Assembly: GCA_039934635.1 (NCBI GenBank)
Contig: JBDTLT010000062.1
Location: forward strand, 1-24,844
DNA length: 24,844 nt
Reading direction: 5' to 3'
From: DATLFA01 sp039934635
Lineage (GTDB): Bacteria; Actinomycetota; Acidimicrobiia; Acidimicrobiales; WLNW01
Part shown: piece after piece, positions 6,954 to 14,709 of the stretch
Numbering within the stretch: the stretch's first letter is position 1
How the letters are laid out: each line of letters opens with the position of its first letter
The notes under the pieces: model-generated
Seen by the model: the letters and a program-made list of their open reading frames with translations, nothing else
What the model was told of the DNA's origin: nothing
Databases searched by the model: none
Made by a program: the position numbers and the translations under genes

Positions 6954-9274
6954 CGGGCGGACGCTTCGTGCAGTAGTGACCAAAGGCGGCTGGGCGACAA
7001 CGGCGTCACACAGTCGACCGCACCGATCTCGGGCACGGCCGCGTAGACCGCGTTGACCACGCAAGCGTAGGCACCGTTGGTGCCGCCTTCGCCCATTCCT
7101 TTCATGCCGCCGGGCGTGTAGGGCGACGGCGTCTCGATGTGTTCGATCACGATCTGCGGGATCGACGACTCGACGGGCAACAAGTAGTCGAGCAATGTGG
7201 TCGTCAGCGGCTGACCGTTGTCATCGAACACAACCTCTTCGAGAAGTGCCGCGCCCAAACCCTGCGCGATACCGCCTTGGATCTGACCGTCGACGATATT
7301 CGGGTTCACGATGGTGCCGCAGTCGTTCACGACGACGTAGTGCTCGACTTCGACCACGCCGGTCTCGGTATCGACGGCCACTTGGCACGCGTGCGTCGCG
7401 TAGGAAAAGGTCGCACTCTCGGGGTCGTATTGATGCGACTCGAGCAAGCCGGGCGTGATGCCCGCCGGCAGGCCAAAACCTTGATTGGCCCGCTCCGCGA
7501 CCTGCGAAAGATCGACCGCCACGTTCGTGCCCACGACCGTCGCCCGCCGATGCCCCAGCACGATGTCGTCGGGGTTCGCCTCGAGCATCTCTGCTGCGAT
7601 CGCTCGTAGCTTGGTCGCGAGGCGGTCGCTGGCCACTATCGCCGCGCCGCCACCGACCGCGATCGAACGCGATGCAGCGGTGCCGTACGCGGAATACGGC
7701 GTCACATCGGTGTCGCCGTAGATCAACTCGATGTCCTCGATGGCGACGCCGAGTCGATCGGCGACCAACTGTGCGAACGTCGTCTCTTGGCCTTGCCCGT
7801 GCGGCGAGATGCCCACGTACAGGCGTACCGTGGCGTCGCGCTCCATGCGCACCGTTGCGCCTTCGTGCCCGCCGATGTGCAGACCGAGCATCTGATTGAT
7901 GTTGCTCGGGCCGACTCCGGCCAACTGCACATACACGCAGTAGCCGATGCCGCGCCGGCGGCCGTCATCGGGTGTCGCCACCGCGGCGATCTCGCGCTCG
8001 ATGAGCGCTCGAGCACGGAGAAGCGACGCCGCGTAGTCACCGTTGTCGTAGGTGATGAACGCACGATTCGTGTACGGGAGCTCGTCGACACCGATCAGGT
8101 TTTGCAGCCGTAGCGCGACGGGATCGACGCCGAGCTCGCGGGCGACCAACTCGACCATGTGTTCTCGGATCAGCGCGGCTTGCGTCTGACCGAACCCTCG
8201 GTACGCGCCGGTCGGAGTGCGGTTCGTGGCCACCAAACGGCCGACGCCGCGAACGGCCTGCCACTTGTAAGGGCCCGGCATCATGCCGAGCGCGGCAAAC
8301 AGCGGGCCGCCGCCGAAGATCGACAACTGCGCCCCCACGTTGCGCCAACTCTCGACCTGCAGGCCCAACAGGCGTCCGTCGTCGGTGAAGGCGATCGTTG
8401 CGTCGTGGATCTCGTCGCGTGCCTGGGTCGTGGCGATCAACGATTCGTTGCGGTCCTCGATCCACTTGACCGGCGTACCGAGCTCGAGCGCGGCGAGCAC
8501 GACCAGCAACTCGTCTTCGTACGCGTGATCCTTCAACCCGAAGCCACCGCCGACGTCGGGCGTGATCACCCGGATGCGGTGTTGCGCCAGGCCCGTCACC
8601 TCGGCGATGCCGTCGCGCACGGCATGGGCCGATTGCGTCGACGTGTACACGGTCAGCTTGCCGTGCGCATCGGGCACGACGGCGATGCCACGGGGCTCCA
8701 TGGGTACACCCGTCAACCGCCCGATGTGGAAACGCCGCCTCAGTTGGCGCGGCGCCGACCCGAAGACGACCGACGTGTCGGCCGCCGAGTCGCCGCACTC
8801 GAGCGTGGCCAGCACATTGCCCGGCCGCGATTCGTCGATGAGTACCGCACCCGGTGCGAGCGCCTGCTCGATGTCGGGCACGACCGGTAGGTCCTCGTAC
8901 TCGACGACGATCGATTCTGCGATGTCTTCGGCGAGCGCGCGCGACGATGCGACAACCACACCCAAGGGCTGACCGACGTACTTCACGCGGAGATCGACCA
9001 CGGGCGTGTGCAACGACGTCTGGTCGCCGAGCACCCACAGCACCGGCAGGCCGCCGCGCACCCGGCGCGCGAGTTCGTCGGGACCCATGACGAGCGCCGC
9101 AGTTCCCGCCGCCGACGCGTCGAAGCGCGTCACGTTGGCATGGGCCACCGTGCTGCGGACGATGGCCGCGTAGGACACGCGGGGTATGTCGACGTCGTCG
9201 ACGAATCGTCCGGCGCCGCACAACAAGCGCGCGTCGTTGACCCGTGGGATGCGTTGGCCGACGAGCGCAGCCAT
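6950..9274 (-). CDS. Molybdenum hydroxylase large subunit, xanthine dehydrogenase family (set 1)
   Basis: This 774-residue molybdopterin-binding subunit forms a trimeric unit with the two genes upstream on this strand. It would hydroxylate a heterocyclic or aldehyde carbon using water. Visible motifs are the N-terminal GQRIPRVNDARLL, a glycine-rich VGGGFGLKD at about 241-249, AYRGFGQ at 357-363, and GMGEGGTNGA, whose E729 is the expected catalytic base. AYRGFGQ differs from the form I CO dehydrogenase motif AYRCSFR and from the form II AYRGAGR, so this is not a CO dehydrogenase although the FAD/2Fe-2S/Mo gene order is the same. The start codon is ATG at 9274, in TGATG with the upstream stop. 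An in-frame extension to 9907 only reads other genes out of frame. The substrate is unknown; purine or N-heterocycle is inferred from context. Confidence 0.9.
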   Translation of the reverse strand: MAALVGQRIPRVNDARLLCGAGRFVDDVDIPRVSYAAIVRSTVAHANVTRFDASAAGTAALVMGPDELARRVRGGLPVLWVLGDQTSLHTPVVDLRVKYVGQPLGVVVASSRALAEDIAESIVVEYEDLPVVPDIEQALAPGAVLIDESRPGNVLATLECGDSAADTSVVFGSAPRQLRRRFHIGRLTGVPMEPRGIAVVPDAHGKLTVYTSTQSAHAVRDGIAEVTGLAQHRIRVITPDVGGGFGLKDHAYEDELLVVLAALELGTPVKWIEDRNESLIATTQARDEIHDATIAFTDDGRLLGLQVESWRNVGAQLSIFGGGPLFAALGMMPGPYKWQAVRGVGRLVATNRTPTGAYRGFGQTQAALIREHMVELVARELGVDPVALRLQNLIGVDELPYTNRAFITYDNGDYAASLLRARALIEREIAAVATPDDGRRRGIGYCVYVQLAGVGPSNINQMLGLHIGGHEGATVRMERDATVRLYVGISPHGQGQETTFAQLVADRLGVAIEDIELIYGDTDVTPYSAYGTAASRSIAVGGGAAIVASDRLATKLRAIAAEMLEANPDDIVLGHRRATVVGTNVAVDLSQVAERANQGFGLPAGITPGLLESHQYDPESATFSYATHACQVAVDTETGVVEVEHYVVVNDCGTIVNPNIVDGQIQGGIAQGLGAALLEEVVFDDNGQPLTTTLLDYLLPVESSIPQIVIEHIETPSPYTPGGMKGMGEGGTNGAYACVVNAVYAAVPEIGAVDCVTPLSPSRLWSLLHEASAR

Positions 9275-9750
9275 CAGCCGTGGTCCCGCTCGGTCCAGGC
9301 CGCATCGATGGCGGACCGGATGTTGGCATATCCGGTGCAGCGGCACAGATGACCGCCGAGCACATCGTGCTTCGCCTGGTCTGCCGTGGCCCCGGATCGA
9401 TACGCGGCGACGAGCGACATCACGATGCCGGGAGTACAGAACCCGCACTGCAGCCCGTGGTGCTCGCGCATCGCGCGCTGCACGGGGTGAAGATTGCCGC
9501 CGGCAGTTGCGATCGATTCGATCGTCTCGATGGTCGCGCCCTCGGCCTGCGGGCACAACGCAAGGCAAGAACGCACCGCTTGACCGTCCCAGATGACCGT
9601 GCATGCGCCACACGCACCCTGTTCGCAGCCGACGTGGACGCCCTTGCAATCGAGTTCGTGGCGCAACGCGTCGGACAGCAGCGTGCGGGCCTCGACACGC
9701 ACGCGGGCGCGGCGGCCGTTGAGGTTGAGCGTCACCACCCGTTCGTTCAC
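9274..9750 (-). CDS. Molybdenum hydroxylase 2Fe-2S subunit (set 1)
   Basis: This 158-residue iron-sulfur subunit passes electrons from the Mo site to FAD. The plant-ferredoxin-type cluster is bound by C42, C47, C50 and C62 (GCEQGACGAC then SC). The second, helical-domain cluster is bound by C102, C105, C136 and C138 (QCGFCTPG and LCRCTGY). All eight cysteines have standard spacing and the length is typical. The start is GTG at 9750 in a GTGA overlap with the FAD-subunit stop. The stop overlaps the large subunit's ATG by one base (TGATG). It lies in the middle of a coupled FAD, 2Fe-2S, Mo gene order. Confidence 0.95.
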   Translation of the reverse strand: MNERVVTLNLNGRRARVRVEARTLLSDALRHELDCKGVHVGCEQGACGACTVIWDGQAVRSCLALCPQAEGATIETIESIATAGGNLHPVQRAMREHHGLQCGFCTPGIVMSLVAAYRSGATADQAKHDVLGGHLCRCTGYANIRSAIDAAWTERDHG

Positions 9751-10571
9751 GCGCCGAGCTCCGCGAGCGCGCGGGCGACGACAACGCCGGCCAGATGACG
9801 GCGATAGGTCGCGCTACCGTGCACGTCGCTGCGGGGTGAGACTGCCCCCCGCACGATCGCCGCCACGTCGGCCGCAGACGCGCCCGCCACGAGCGCGGAT
9901 TCGGCATCGGCGACCCTCTCGGGTCGATCGGCCACCCCGAACAGTGCGATGCGCGCGGCCTGCGATTGCTGCAGCGCGACCACTGCGCCCGCCATCGCGA
10001 AATCGCCGGACCGGCGGCAGACCTCGACGGTCGTGACCCGCCCCGGAAACGTCGGGAACATCGCGGAGATCAACAACTCGTCGCTGCGCCGAGCGGTCGT
10101 GAACGCGCCGGTGAAGAAGTCGCGTGCGGCGACTTCGCGAATACCGGCGACGCTGGCCAACGTGACGCGCCCGTCGAGCGCGAGCAACACGGCGGGCAGT
10201 TCGGCCGCGGGGTCGGCGTGACACAGCGATCCACCGATCGTCGTACGGGCGCGGATCTGCGGGTGACCGATCTGCACGAGCGCGCGGTGCAGTCCGGGCA
10301 TTTCACTGGCGACGCGCGGCGATGCCTCGAGGGCGGCCGCGCGCACCATTGCTCCGACGCGTAGCCCGTTCGAGTCGAGGTGCCAGTCGTGCAGCGACTC
10401 GATGCGCCGGGGATCGAGCACGCGCTCGGGCCGGGCCAACCGCAGGTTCAACAGCGGGACGAGGCTCTGCCCGCCGGCAATGACAACGGTGTCGTCGCCG
10501 TGCTCGGCGAGGATGGTGAGCGCCCCTTCGAGGGCGTCGGGATCCTCGTACGCGAACGGCGGCGGCTTCAT
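9747..10571 (-). CDS. Molybdenum hydroxylase FAD-binding subunit (set 1)
   Basis: This 274-residue subunit has the CO-dehydrogenase/xanthine-dehydrogenase medium-chain FAD fold. FAD pyrophosphate-binding motifs are AGGQSLVPLL at 32-41 and TIGGSLCHADPAAE at about 111-124. The C-terminal region has the usual helical CODH_FAD_C character. It takes electrons from the 2Fe-2S subunit and passes them to NAD+ or another acceptor. It is the first gene of the minus-strand operon that also carries two Rieske oxygenases and a phosphoribosyltransferase. Its ATG at 10571 lies just 23 bp from the start of the divergent amidohydrolase. No convincing Shine-Dalgarno sequence precedes it at normal spacing, and a TAATGT hexamer six bases upstream suggests a leaderless transcript. 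Confidence 0.92.
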   Translation of the reverse strand: MKPPPFAYEDPDALEGALTILAEHGDDTVVIAGGQSLVPLLNLRLARPERVLDPRRIESLHDWHLDSNGLRVGAMVRAAALEASPRVASEMPGLHRALVQIGHPQIRARTTIGGSLCHADPAAELPAVLLALDGRVTLASVAGIREVAARDFFTGAFTTARRSDELLISAMFPTFPGRVTTVEVCRRSGDFAMAGAVVALQQSQAARIALFGVADRPERVADAESALVAGASAADVAAIVRGAVSPRSDVHGSATYRRHLAGVVVARALAELGA

Positions 10572-10594
10572 CAGAACACATTAGGCTCCCCTGC
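10572..10594. promoter_or_regulatory. 23-bp divergent intergenic region with possible leaderless -10 box
   Basis: The whole space between the divergent starts at 10571 (minus) and 10595 (plus) is 23 bp. On the minus strand it holds TAATGT at 10583-10578, a TANNNT -10-like hexamer six bases before the ATG, which is the spacing expected for a leaderless actinobacterial transcript. No good -35 hexamer was found. The plus-strand promoter, if separate, must lie inside the first codons of the minus-strand gene. Expression of the two operons is therefore probably mutually dependent. Confidence 0.35.
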
Positions 10595-11977
10595 TTGCCG
10601 ACCACGCTCTTGCGCAACATCAGTCATCTCGCGTCGTTCGATCAGCACGAGCGCGAGTTGAGTGACACCGATCTCATGGTGGTCGACAACCGCATCGCGG
10701 CAATCGGTCCGGGGCTCGACGTGCCCGCGGGCACCGAGGTGATCGACGCCCGCGGTTGGCTCGTGATGCCCGGCATGACCAATGCGCATCAACACCTCTA
10801 TCAAGTGGGTCTACGCGCCATTCCCCGCCTCGAACGCGCGCCGATCCTGCCTTGGTTGAGGGGGCTGAACGAAACCTGTCTCGACTATTGGCACACCGGT
10901 GCGCTCGACCCCGAGTGTGTCGGTGCGCTCGCGGCGGCGGGCATGGTCGAGTCGTTGTTGTGCGGGGTCACGTGCGTCGCTGACCAGCACTACTTCTTTC
11001 CCGGTGGGGGTCGGTCGCTGCCCTTCATCGAAGCCACCATCGCGGCGGCGCACGAAGTCGGCATTCGCCTCAACGCCGGCCGGGGCACCATCACGTTCGG
11101 CCGCGCGCAGGGGGGCAGCGCCTCCGACGAATTGACCCAGCCGCTCGACGAAGTGTTGCGGCACGCGACCGAGCTGATCGACGACCACCACGACACATCC
11201 GCCGACGCGCGGATTCGCATCGATCTCGCGCCGTGTGGTGTCCACGTCGACCTGCCCGAACTGTTTCGCGAGTTCGCCGCGTTGGCGGCCGAGCGCGACG
11301 GCGTGCGGCTCCACACGCATCTGTACGAAGTGGTCGACACCGGGTTCGCCCGGGATCGCTACGACACGACGCCGTGGCGGATTCTCGAAGCCAACGGCTG
11401 GGCCACCGACCGCGCCTGGCTGGCCCACATGAACGATCCGCCCGGACACGAGATCGCCGAGTTCGCCGCCGCCGGTGTGGGCATCGCGCACCTGATCGCG
11501 CCCGACCTCAAGATGGGTTGGGGCCTCGCGCCGCTGCGCGCGTATCTCGACGCGGGTTGTCGTGTCGGCTTTGGCACGACCGGGGCCGCGTCGAACGACG
11601 GCGCAAACCAGTTGGCCGACCTCCGTCTCGCCGGGCTGGCACATCGACAAGCACACGCCGATCCCGAGCAGTGGCCCACGGCGCGAGAGTTGTTGCGCAT
11701 GGCGACCAAGGGCTCTGCCGAGATCGTCGGCCGGCCCGAGACGGGCCATCTCGATGTGGGCGCGCTCGCCGATCTCGCGTGTTGGGACTTCACCACGATC
11801 GACCGCGTGGGCGTGCACGATCCACTCGCCGGTCTGTTGTACACCGGCATTTCCGATCGGGCGACGCTCGTGATGGTCGGCGGCCGCATCGTCGTACGAG
11901 AAGGTCGTTGCGTGACCGTCGACGAGCGTGCGCTCGCGGCGCGAGCCAACTCGTTGATCCGCAGGAGGGTTCCATGA
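10595..11977 (+). CDS. Amidohydrolase, 8-oxoguanine deaminase-like, lacking the metal-binding Asp
   Basis: This 460-residue member of the deaminase branch of the amidohydrolase superfamily is related to the 8-oxoguanine-deaminase-like protein at 16549-17841 (shared HxHLYQ start of the barrel, RG-rich loop after strand 3). HxH is H65/H67 (NAHQHLYQ), H242/E245 are in HTHLYE, and H278 is in AHMND. The usual GTDG or GVDG Asp on strand 8 is replaced: the text reads GTTGAASND, with Thr329 encoded by ACC at 11579-11581. The second His of the family's HGVH motif is also absent. It may be inactive, metal-free or of altered chemistry. The start is TTG at 10595. The first ATG (10676) would remove the N-terminal sandwich strands. 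The stop overlaps the next ATG (ATGA). Confidence 0.8.
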   Translation: MPTTLLRNISHLASFDQHERELSDTDLMVVDNRIAAIGPGLDVPAGTEVIDARGWLVMPGMTNAHQHLYQVGLRAIPRLERAPILPWLRGLNETCLDYWHTGALDPECVGALAAAGMVESLLCGVTCVADQHYFFPGGGRSLPFIEATIAAAHEVGIRLNAGRGTITFGRAQGGSASDELTQPLDEVLRHATELIDDHHDTSADARIRIDLAPCGVHVDLPELFREFAALAAERDGVRLHTHLYEVVDTGFARDRYDTTPWRILEANGWATDRAWLAHMNDPPGHEIAEFAAAGVGIAHLIAPDLKMGWGLAPLRAYLDAGCRVGFGTTGAASNDGANQLADLRLAGLAHRQAHADPEQWPTARELLRMATKGSAEIVGRPETGHLDVGALADLACWDFTTIDRVGVHDPLAGLLYTGISDRATLVMVGGRIVVREGRCVTVDERALAARANSLIRRRVP

Positions 11978-13341
11978 CCACACTCATCCGCAACGGCATC
12001 GTGTTGCCGATGGAGGGCCGCAAGGTCAGCTTCGATCCGGGCTCGGTGCTCATCCTCGACGACAAGATCGTCGCGGTCGGCCCCGTCGACGCCGTCGACC
12101 GCCATCCCGCCGCCGCCAACGCGGAGGTGGTCGACGCCACGAACCAGGTGGTGTTGCCCGGCTTTCACAACTGCCATCTGCACTCCGGCCTCTTGCGGGG
12201 CACGGCCGAGTCGATGGCGCTGTGGGAGTGGCTCGAAAATCACGTCGATCCTGCGCATCTGGCGTTGACACCGGAGATCGCGGAGGCAGCCTCGTTCATG
12301 GCCTACACCGAGGGGCTGCTCGGCGGCACCACGTCGGTGCTCGACATGTGGCGCTTCATGGAGGGCTCGGCGCACGCGGCCGACACGATCGGTATCCGCG
12401 CCACGCTCGCGCCGTACACCGCCGACCTGTACGACTACTTCGAAACGCTCGAATCGAACCGGCGATTGCTCGAGTCGCATCGGGTCGCATCCAACGGCCG
12501 CGTGCGCACATGGGTCGGGCTCGAGCACATCTTCTACTGCTCGCCGCAGATGTTCCGCGACGCGGCGAAGTTGGCCGAGGAGTTCGATACGGGCATTCAC
12601 ACGCACAGCTCCGAGTCGATCTGGGAAGTGCAGGAGTGCCTCAAGCAATTCGGGCGCCGGCCTATCGAAGAGTTCTACAACCGGGGCATCCTCGGCCCCC
12701 GCACCGTCATCGCGCACGCGGTGTGGCTCGACGATCGCGAAGTCGAGCTCGTACGTCAGACGGGCACCGCCGTCACCCATTGCCCTTGCTCCAACATGAA
12801 GCTGGCATCGGGACCGGCGCGCGTCGGCTACTACCGCGCGCAGGGGGTCACGGTCGCACTCGGTACCGATGGCGAGAAAGAGAACAACAACCTCGACATG
12901 CTCGAGGAGATGAAGTTCGCATCGTTGCTGCAGAAGGTGTCGACGCTCGACCCGACCGTGGGCGATCCGTGGGACATCCTCGATATGGCCACTCGGTCGG
13001 GAGCGAAGGCTCTCGGCATAGACGACGTTACCGGCACACTCGAAGAAGGCAAGGATGGCGATGTGGTGATGGTCGATCTCTCGGCGATCCATTTCGTGCC
13101 CGTGTTGCACGGCGGCGACTTCAACGCTCCCGCGCACCTCGTGTTCAGCGCCAACAGTCGCGACGTGACCAACGTGTGGGTGCAAGGTAAGCGGCTCGTC
13201 CAAGATCGCCGGGTGACGACGGTCGACCTGCCATCGGTCATCGCTCGTGCGCAAGCCGCCGCCGAAGAGCTCTTCGAACGACGGCGGCCACTCGTCGGCC
13301 ACACCCCCAGCCCCCGCAACGTGCTCGGAAAGGAACTGTGA
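11974..13341 (+). CDS. SAH/MTA deaminase-like amidohydrolase
   Basis: This 455-residue amidohydrolase has a complete active site: HxH at H68/H70 (HNCHLHSG), H211 and E214 (HTHSSE), H248 (AHAVWLDD), H269 (THCPCSN) and D299 (GTDGEKENNN). The AHAVWLDD and THCPCSNMKLASG segments match the S-adenosylhomocysteine/methylthioadenosine deaminase group, which removes the 6-amino group of adenine-containing compounds. Related TRZ/ATZ enzymes act on triazines and other aminopurines. The ATG at 11974 is supported by a strong AGGAGG at 11963-11968 with a five-base spacer, and by ATGA overlap with the preceding gene. Tight coupling to a paralogue lacking a metal ligand raises the possibility of a hetero-oligomer in which only this subunit is catalytic. 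Confidence 0.85.
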   Translation: MTTLIRNGIVLPMEGRKVSFDPGSVLILDDKIVAVGPVDAVDRHPAAANAEVVDATNQVVLPGFHNCHLHSGLLRGTAESMALWEWLENHVDPAHLALTPEIAEAASFMAYTEGLLGGTTSVLDMWRFMEGSAHAADTIGIRATLAPYTADLYDYFETLESNRRLLESHRVASNGRVRTWVGLEHIFYCSPQMFRDAAKLAEEFDTGIHTHSSESIWEVQECLKQFGRRPIEEFYNRGILGPRTVIAHAVWLDDREVELVRQTGTAVTHCPCSNMKLASGPARVGYYRAQGVTVALGTDGEKENNNLDMLEEMKFASLLQKVSTLDPTVGDPWDILDMATRSGAKALGIDDVTGTLEEGKDGDVVMVDLSAIHFVPVLHGGDFNAPAHLVFSANSRDVTNVWVQGKRLVQDRRVTTVDLPSVIARAQAAAEELFERRRPLVGHTPSPRNVLGKEL

Positions 13342-13342
13342 C

Positions 13343-14389
13343 ATGCAGGCAACCCGCGAACATCTGCGTGCACTCCCCAAAGTCGAGTTGCACTGCCATG
13401 TCGAAGGGGCGGCGCGTGCGTCCACGATCGCCGACCTCGCGCACAAGAACGGCGTGACACTGCCCGTCGACGAGCCCAGCGAACTGTTTCGCTTCACCGA
13501 CCTCAATCAGTTCCTGTCGATCTACGACGTCATTTGTCAGAGCTTGGTCACCGCGGCCGACTTTCATCGCATCACGTACGAAGCGTTGCAAGACGCAGTC
13601 ACGGCCGGCGTGCGCTACCGGGAGATGTTCTTCTCCCCCGGTTTCGTCATCCGGCTCGGCGTGCCGGTCGAGCGGGCGTGGGAAGGAATTCGAGCGGGCG
13701 TGCTCGACGCGCGGCGAGATCTCGACGTGCAATGCCGGATGATCCTCGACTTCGACAAGCCGACCGGCCCGGCGCACGGGCTCGAAATGGTCTCGTTCGC
13801 GGCCAGCGTCGACGACCACGATCTGTTGGTCGGCGTCGGTGCCGATTCGGTCGAGCGCGGTATCGACCACCGCGCGTTCGCTCCCGTGTTCGAGGCGGCC
13901 CGCAGTCACGGGCTGCGCTGCACGATTCACGCGGGCGAAGATGGTCCGGCGGAGAACGTGCGCATTGCCATCGACGATCTCGGGTGCGAGCGGGTCGAGC
14001 ACGGGTTTCGCCTGCTCGATGACGAGGCGCTCACGCGCGAGATGATCGAGCGGCAGATTCCGCTGACTGTGTGCCCCACGTCGAACATCATGATCGCGAA
14101 CGTGGTCGAGACCGTGGCCGAGCATCCCTTCGGGCGCATGCGCGCGCTCGGTGTGTTCGTCACGCTGAACTCGGACGATCCCGGCATGATGCAGTTCGAT
14201 CTCGGCGACGAGTATGCCGCCGTGCAGGCGGGCTACGGCTACGACCTGCGCGACATGGAAGCCATCAGCCTCGCCGGCATCGACGCGTCATGGGCACCCG
14301 CCGAGGAGAAAGCCGCACTCAAGGCCCGCTTCCTCGACGAGTTCGATGCGTTGCGAGTCGCCTACGGGCATCCGTTGCGCGAAGCGTGA
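13343..14389 (+). CDS. Adenosine/adenine deaminase family protein
   Basis: This 348-residue zinc deaminase has metal ligands H17/H19 (KVELHCHVEGA), H196 in HAGED and D278 in LNSDDP. The catalytic residues are E199 and H220 (RVEHGF). The family hydrolyses the 6-amino group of adenosine, adenine or N6-substituted relatives. The LLVGVGADSVERG segment at about 161-173 and RVEHG resemble the adenine-deaminase subgroup (GLDSSE, RIDHG) more than true adenosine deaminases (GFDLAGDE, RIGHG), so a free base or modified base is the likelier substrate. The ATG at 13343 lies one base after the previous stop, with AGGAA at 13331-13335 as ribosome binding site. It is the last gene of the plus operon and is followed by a hairpin-forming sequence. 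Confidence 0.85.
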   Translation: MQATREHLRALPKVELHCHVEGAARASTIADLAHKNGVTLPVDEPSELFRFTDLNQFLSIYDVICQSLVTAADFHRITYEALQDAVTAGVRYREMFFSPGFVIRLGVPVERAWEGIRAGVLDARRDLDVQCRMILDFDKPTGPAHGLEMVSFAASVDDHDLLVGVGADSVERGIDHRAFAPVFEAARSHGLRCTIHAGEDGPAENVRIAIDDLGCERVEHGFRLLDDEALTREMIERQIPLTVCPTSNIMIANVVETVAEHPFGRMRALGVFVTLNSDDPGMMQFDLGDEYAAVQAGYGYDLRDMEAISLAGIDASWAPAEEKAALKARFLDEFDALRVAYGHPLREA

Positions 14390-14390
14390 C

Positions 14391-14417
14391 GCGGGGACGT
14401 CCCCGCGGGGACATTTT
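14391..14417 (+). terminator. Possible terminator: overlapping GC palindromes after the deaminase gene
   Basis: Beginning two bases after the deaminase stop, 14391-14406 is a perfect 16-base palindrome (GCGGGGACGTCCCCGC). A second perfect palindrome, GTCCCCGCGGGGAC, overlaps it at 14399-14412. Only one of the two hairpins can form at a time. The second is followed directly by ATTTT, so a weak rho-independent terminator is plausible. The T-run is short, and the element could equally be a repeat of mobile origin. Confidence 0.4.
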
Positions 14418-14451
14418 CGGGAGCACCTACCCCGATGTCGCTTTGGGTTTT

Positions 14452-14489
14452 CTGGCCAGTGTCACCGAAATTGGCCAGTGTCAACGAAA
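14452..14489. repeat. Two-copy 19-bp tandem direct repeat
   Basis: TGGCCAGTGTCACCGAAA at 14453-14470 is repeated as TGGCCAGTGTCAACGAAA at 14472-14489. The period is 19 bases, with one mismatch inside the 18-base core and another (C/T) at the base before it. Short tandem repeats of this kind occur in the ends of some insertion sequences such as the IS21 family. No transposase is present, so this would at most be a remnant end. The mobile-element reading is inference. Confidence 0.55.
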
Positions 14490-14709
14490 CGCCCTGACTC
14501 GAGAGCACGGCAACACAAGGTTGGCGACGCCGTCGACTCCCCTCGTTCTCGCAGCACCGTACACAAACCGACCTGGGCGTATCCAAACGTTGTGGTGCCA
14601 GAACGGACGAATCGTACGAATCGTTGTCGACGCAAGCGAATTCGAACTTGAGAAAAACCCAACTCAGGACCGCGTGCCTCCGTCGCCCACCTTCGGCGAG
14701 AATGGCGCC

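Larger units (their letters stand above)
14390..14709. other. 320-bp intergenic region, lower GC, no gene seen
   Basis: No convincing coding sequence was found here on either strand. The region is visibly richer in A+T than its surroundings and contains the overlapping palindromes (14391-14412), a 19-bp tandem repeat (14452-14489) and a short repeated CGAATCGT element near 14608-14624. The frame of the downstream DUF1990 gene stays open through it, but the residues before 14710 do not look like protein. It may be the scar of a lost insertion. Confidence 0.5.

Noticed and set aside
6950..9274. Carbon monoxide dehydrogenase (CoxL)
   Set aside because: Gene order matches CoxMSL, but the active-site loop is AYRGFGQ, not the form I AYRCSFR or form II AYRGAGR motif.
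11359..13506. Long open frame on the minus strand (about 715 codons) opposite the two plus-strand amidohydrolase genes
   Set aside because: It is antisense to two proteins with clear catalytic motifs, and its translation is rich in His/Arg/Ala with no recognisable domain. Such shadows are common in GC-rich DNA.
14420..14709. Coding sequence extending the DUF1990 frame upstream through the gap
   Set aside because: The frame is open, but the residues show no family resemblance and the region carries repeats and a different base composition.
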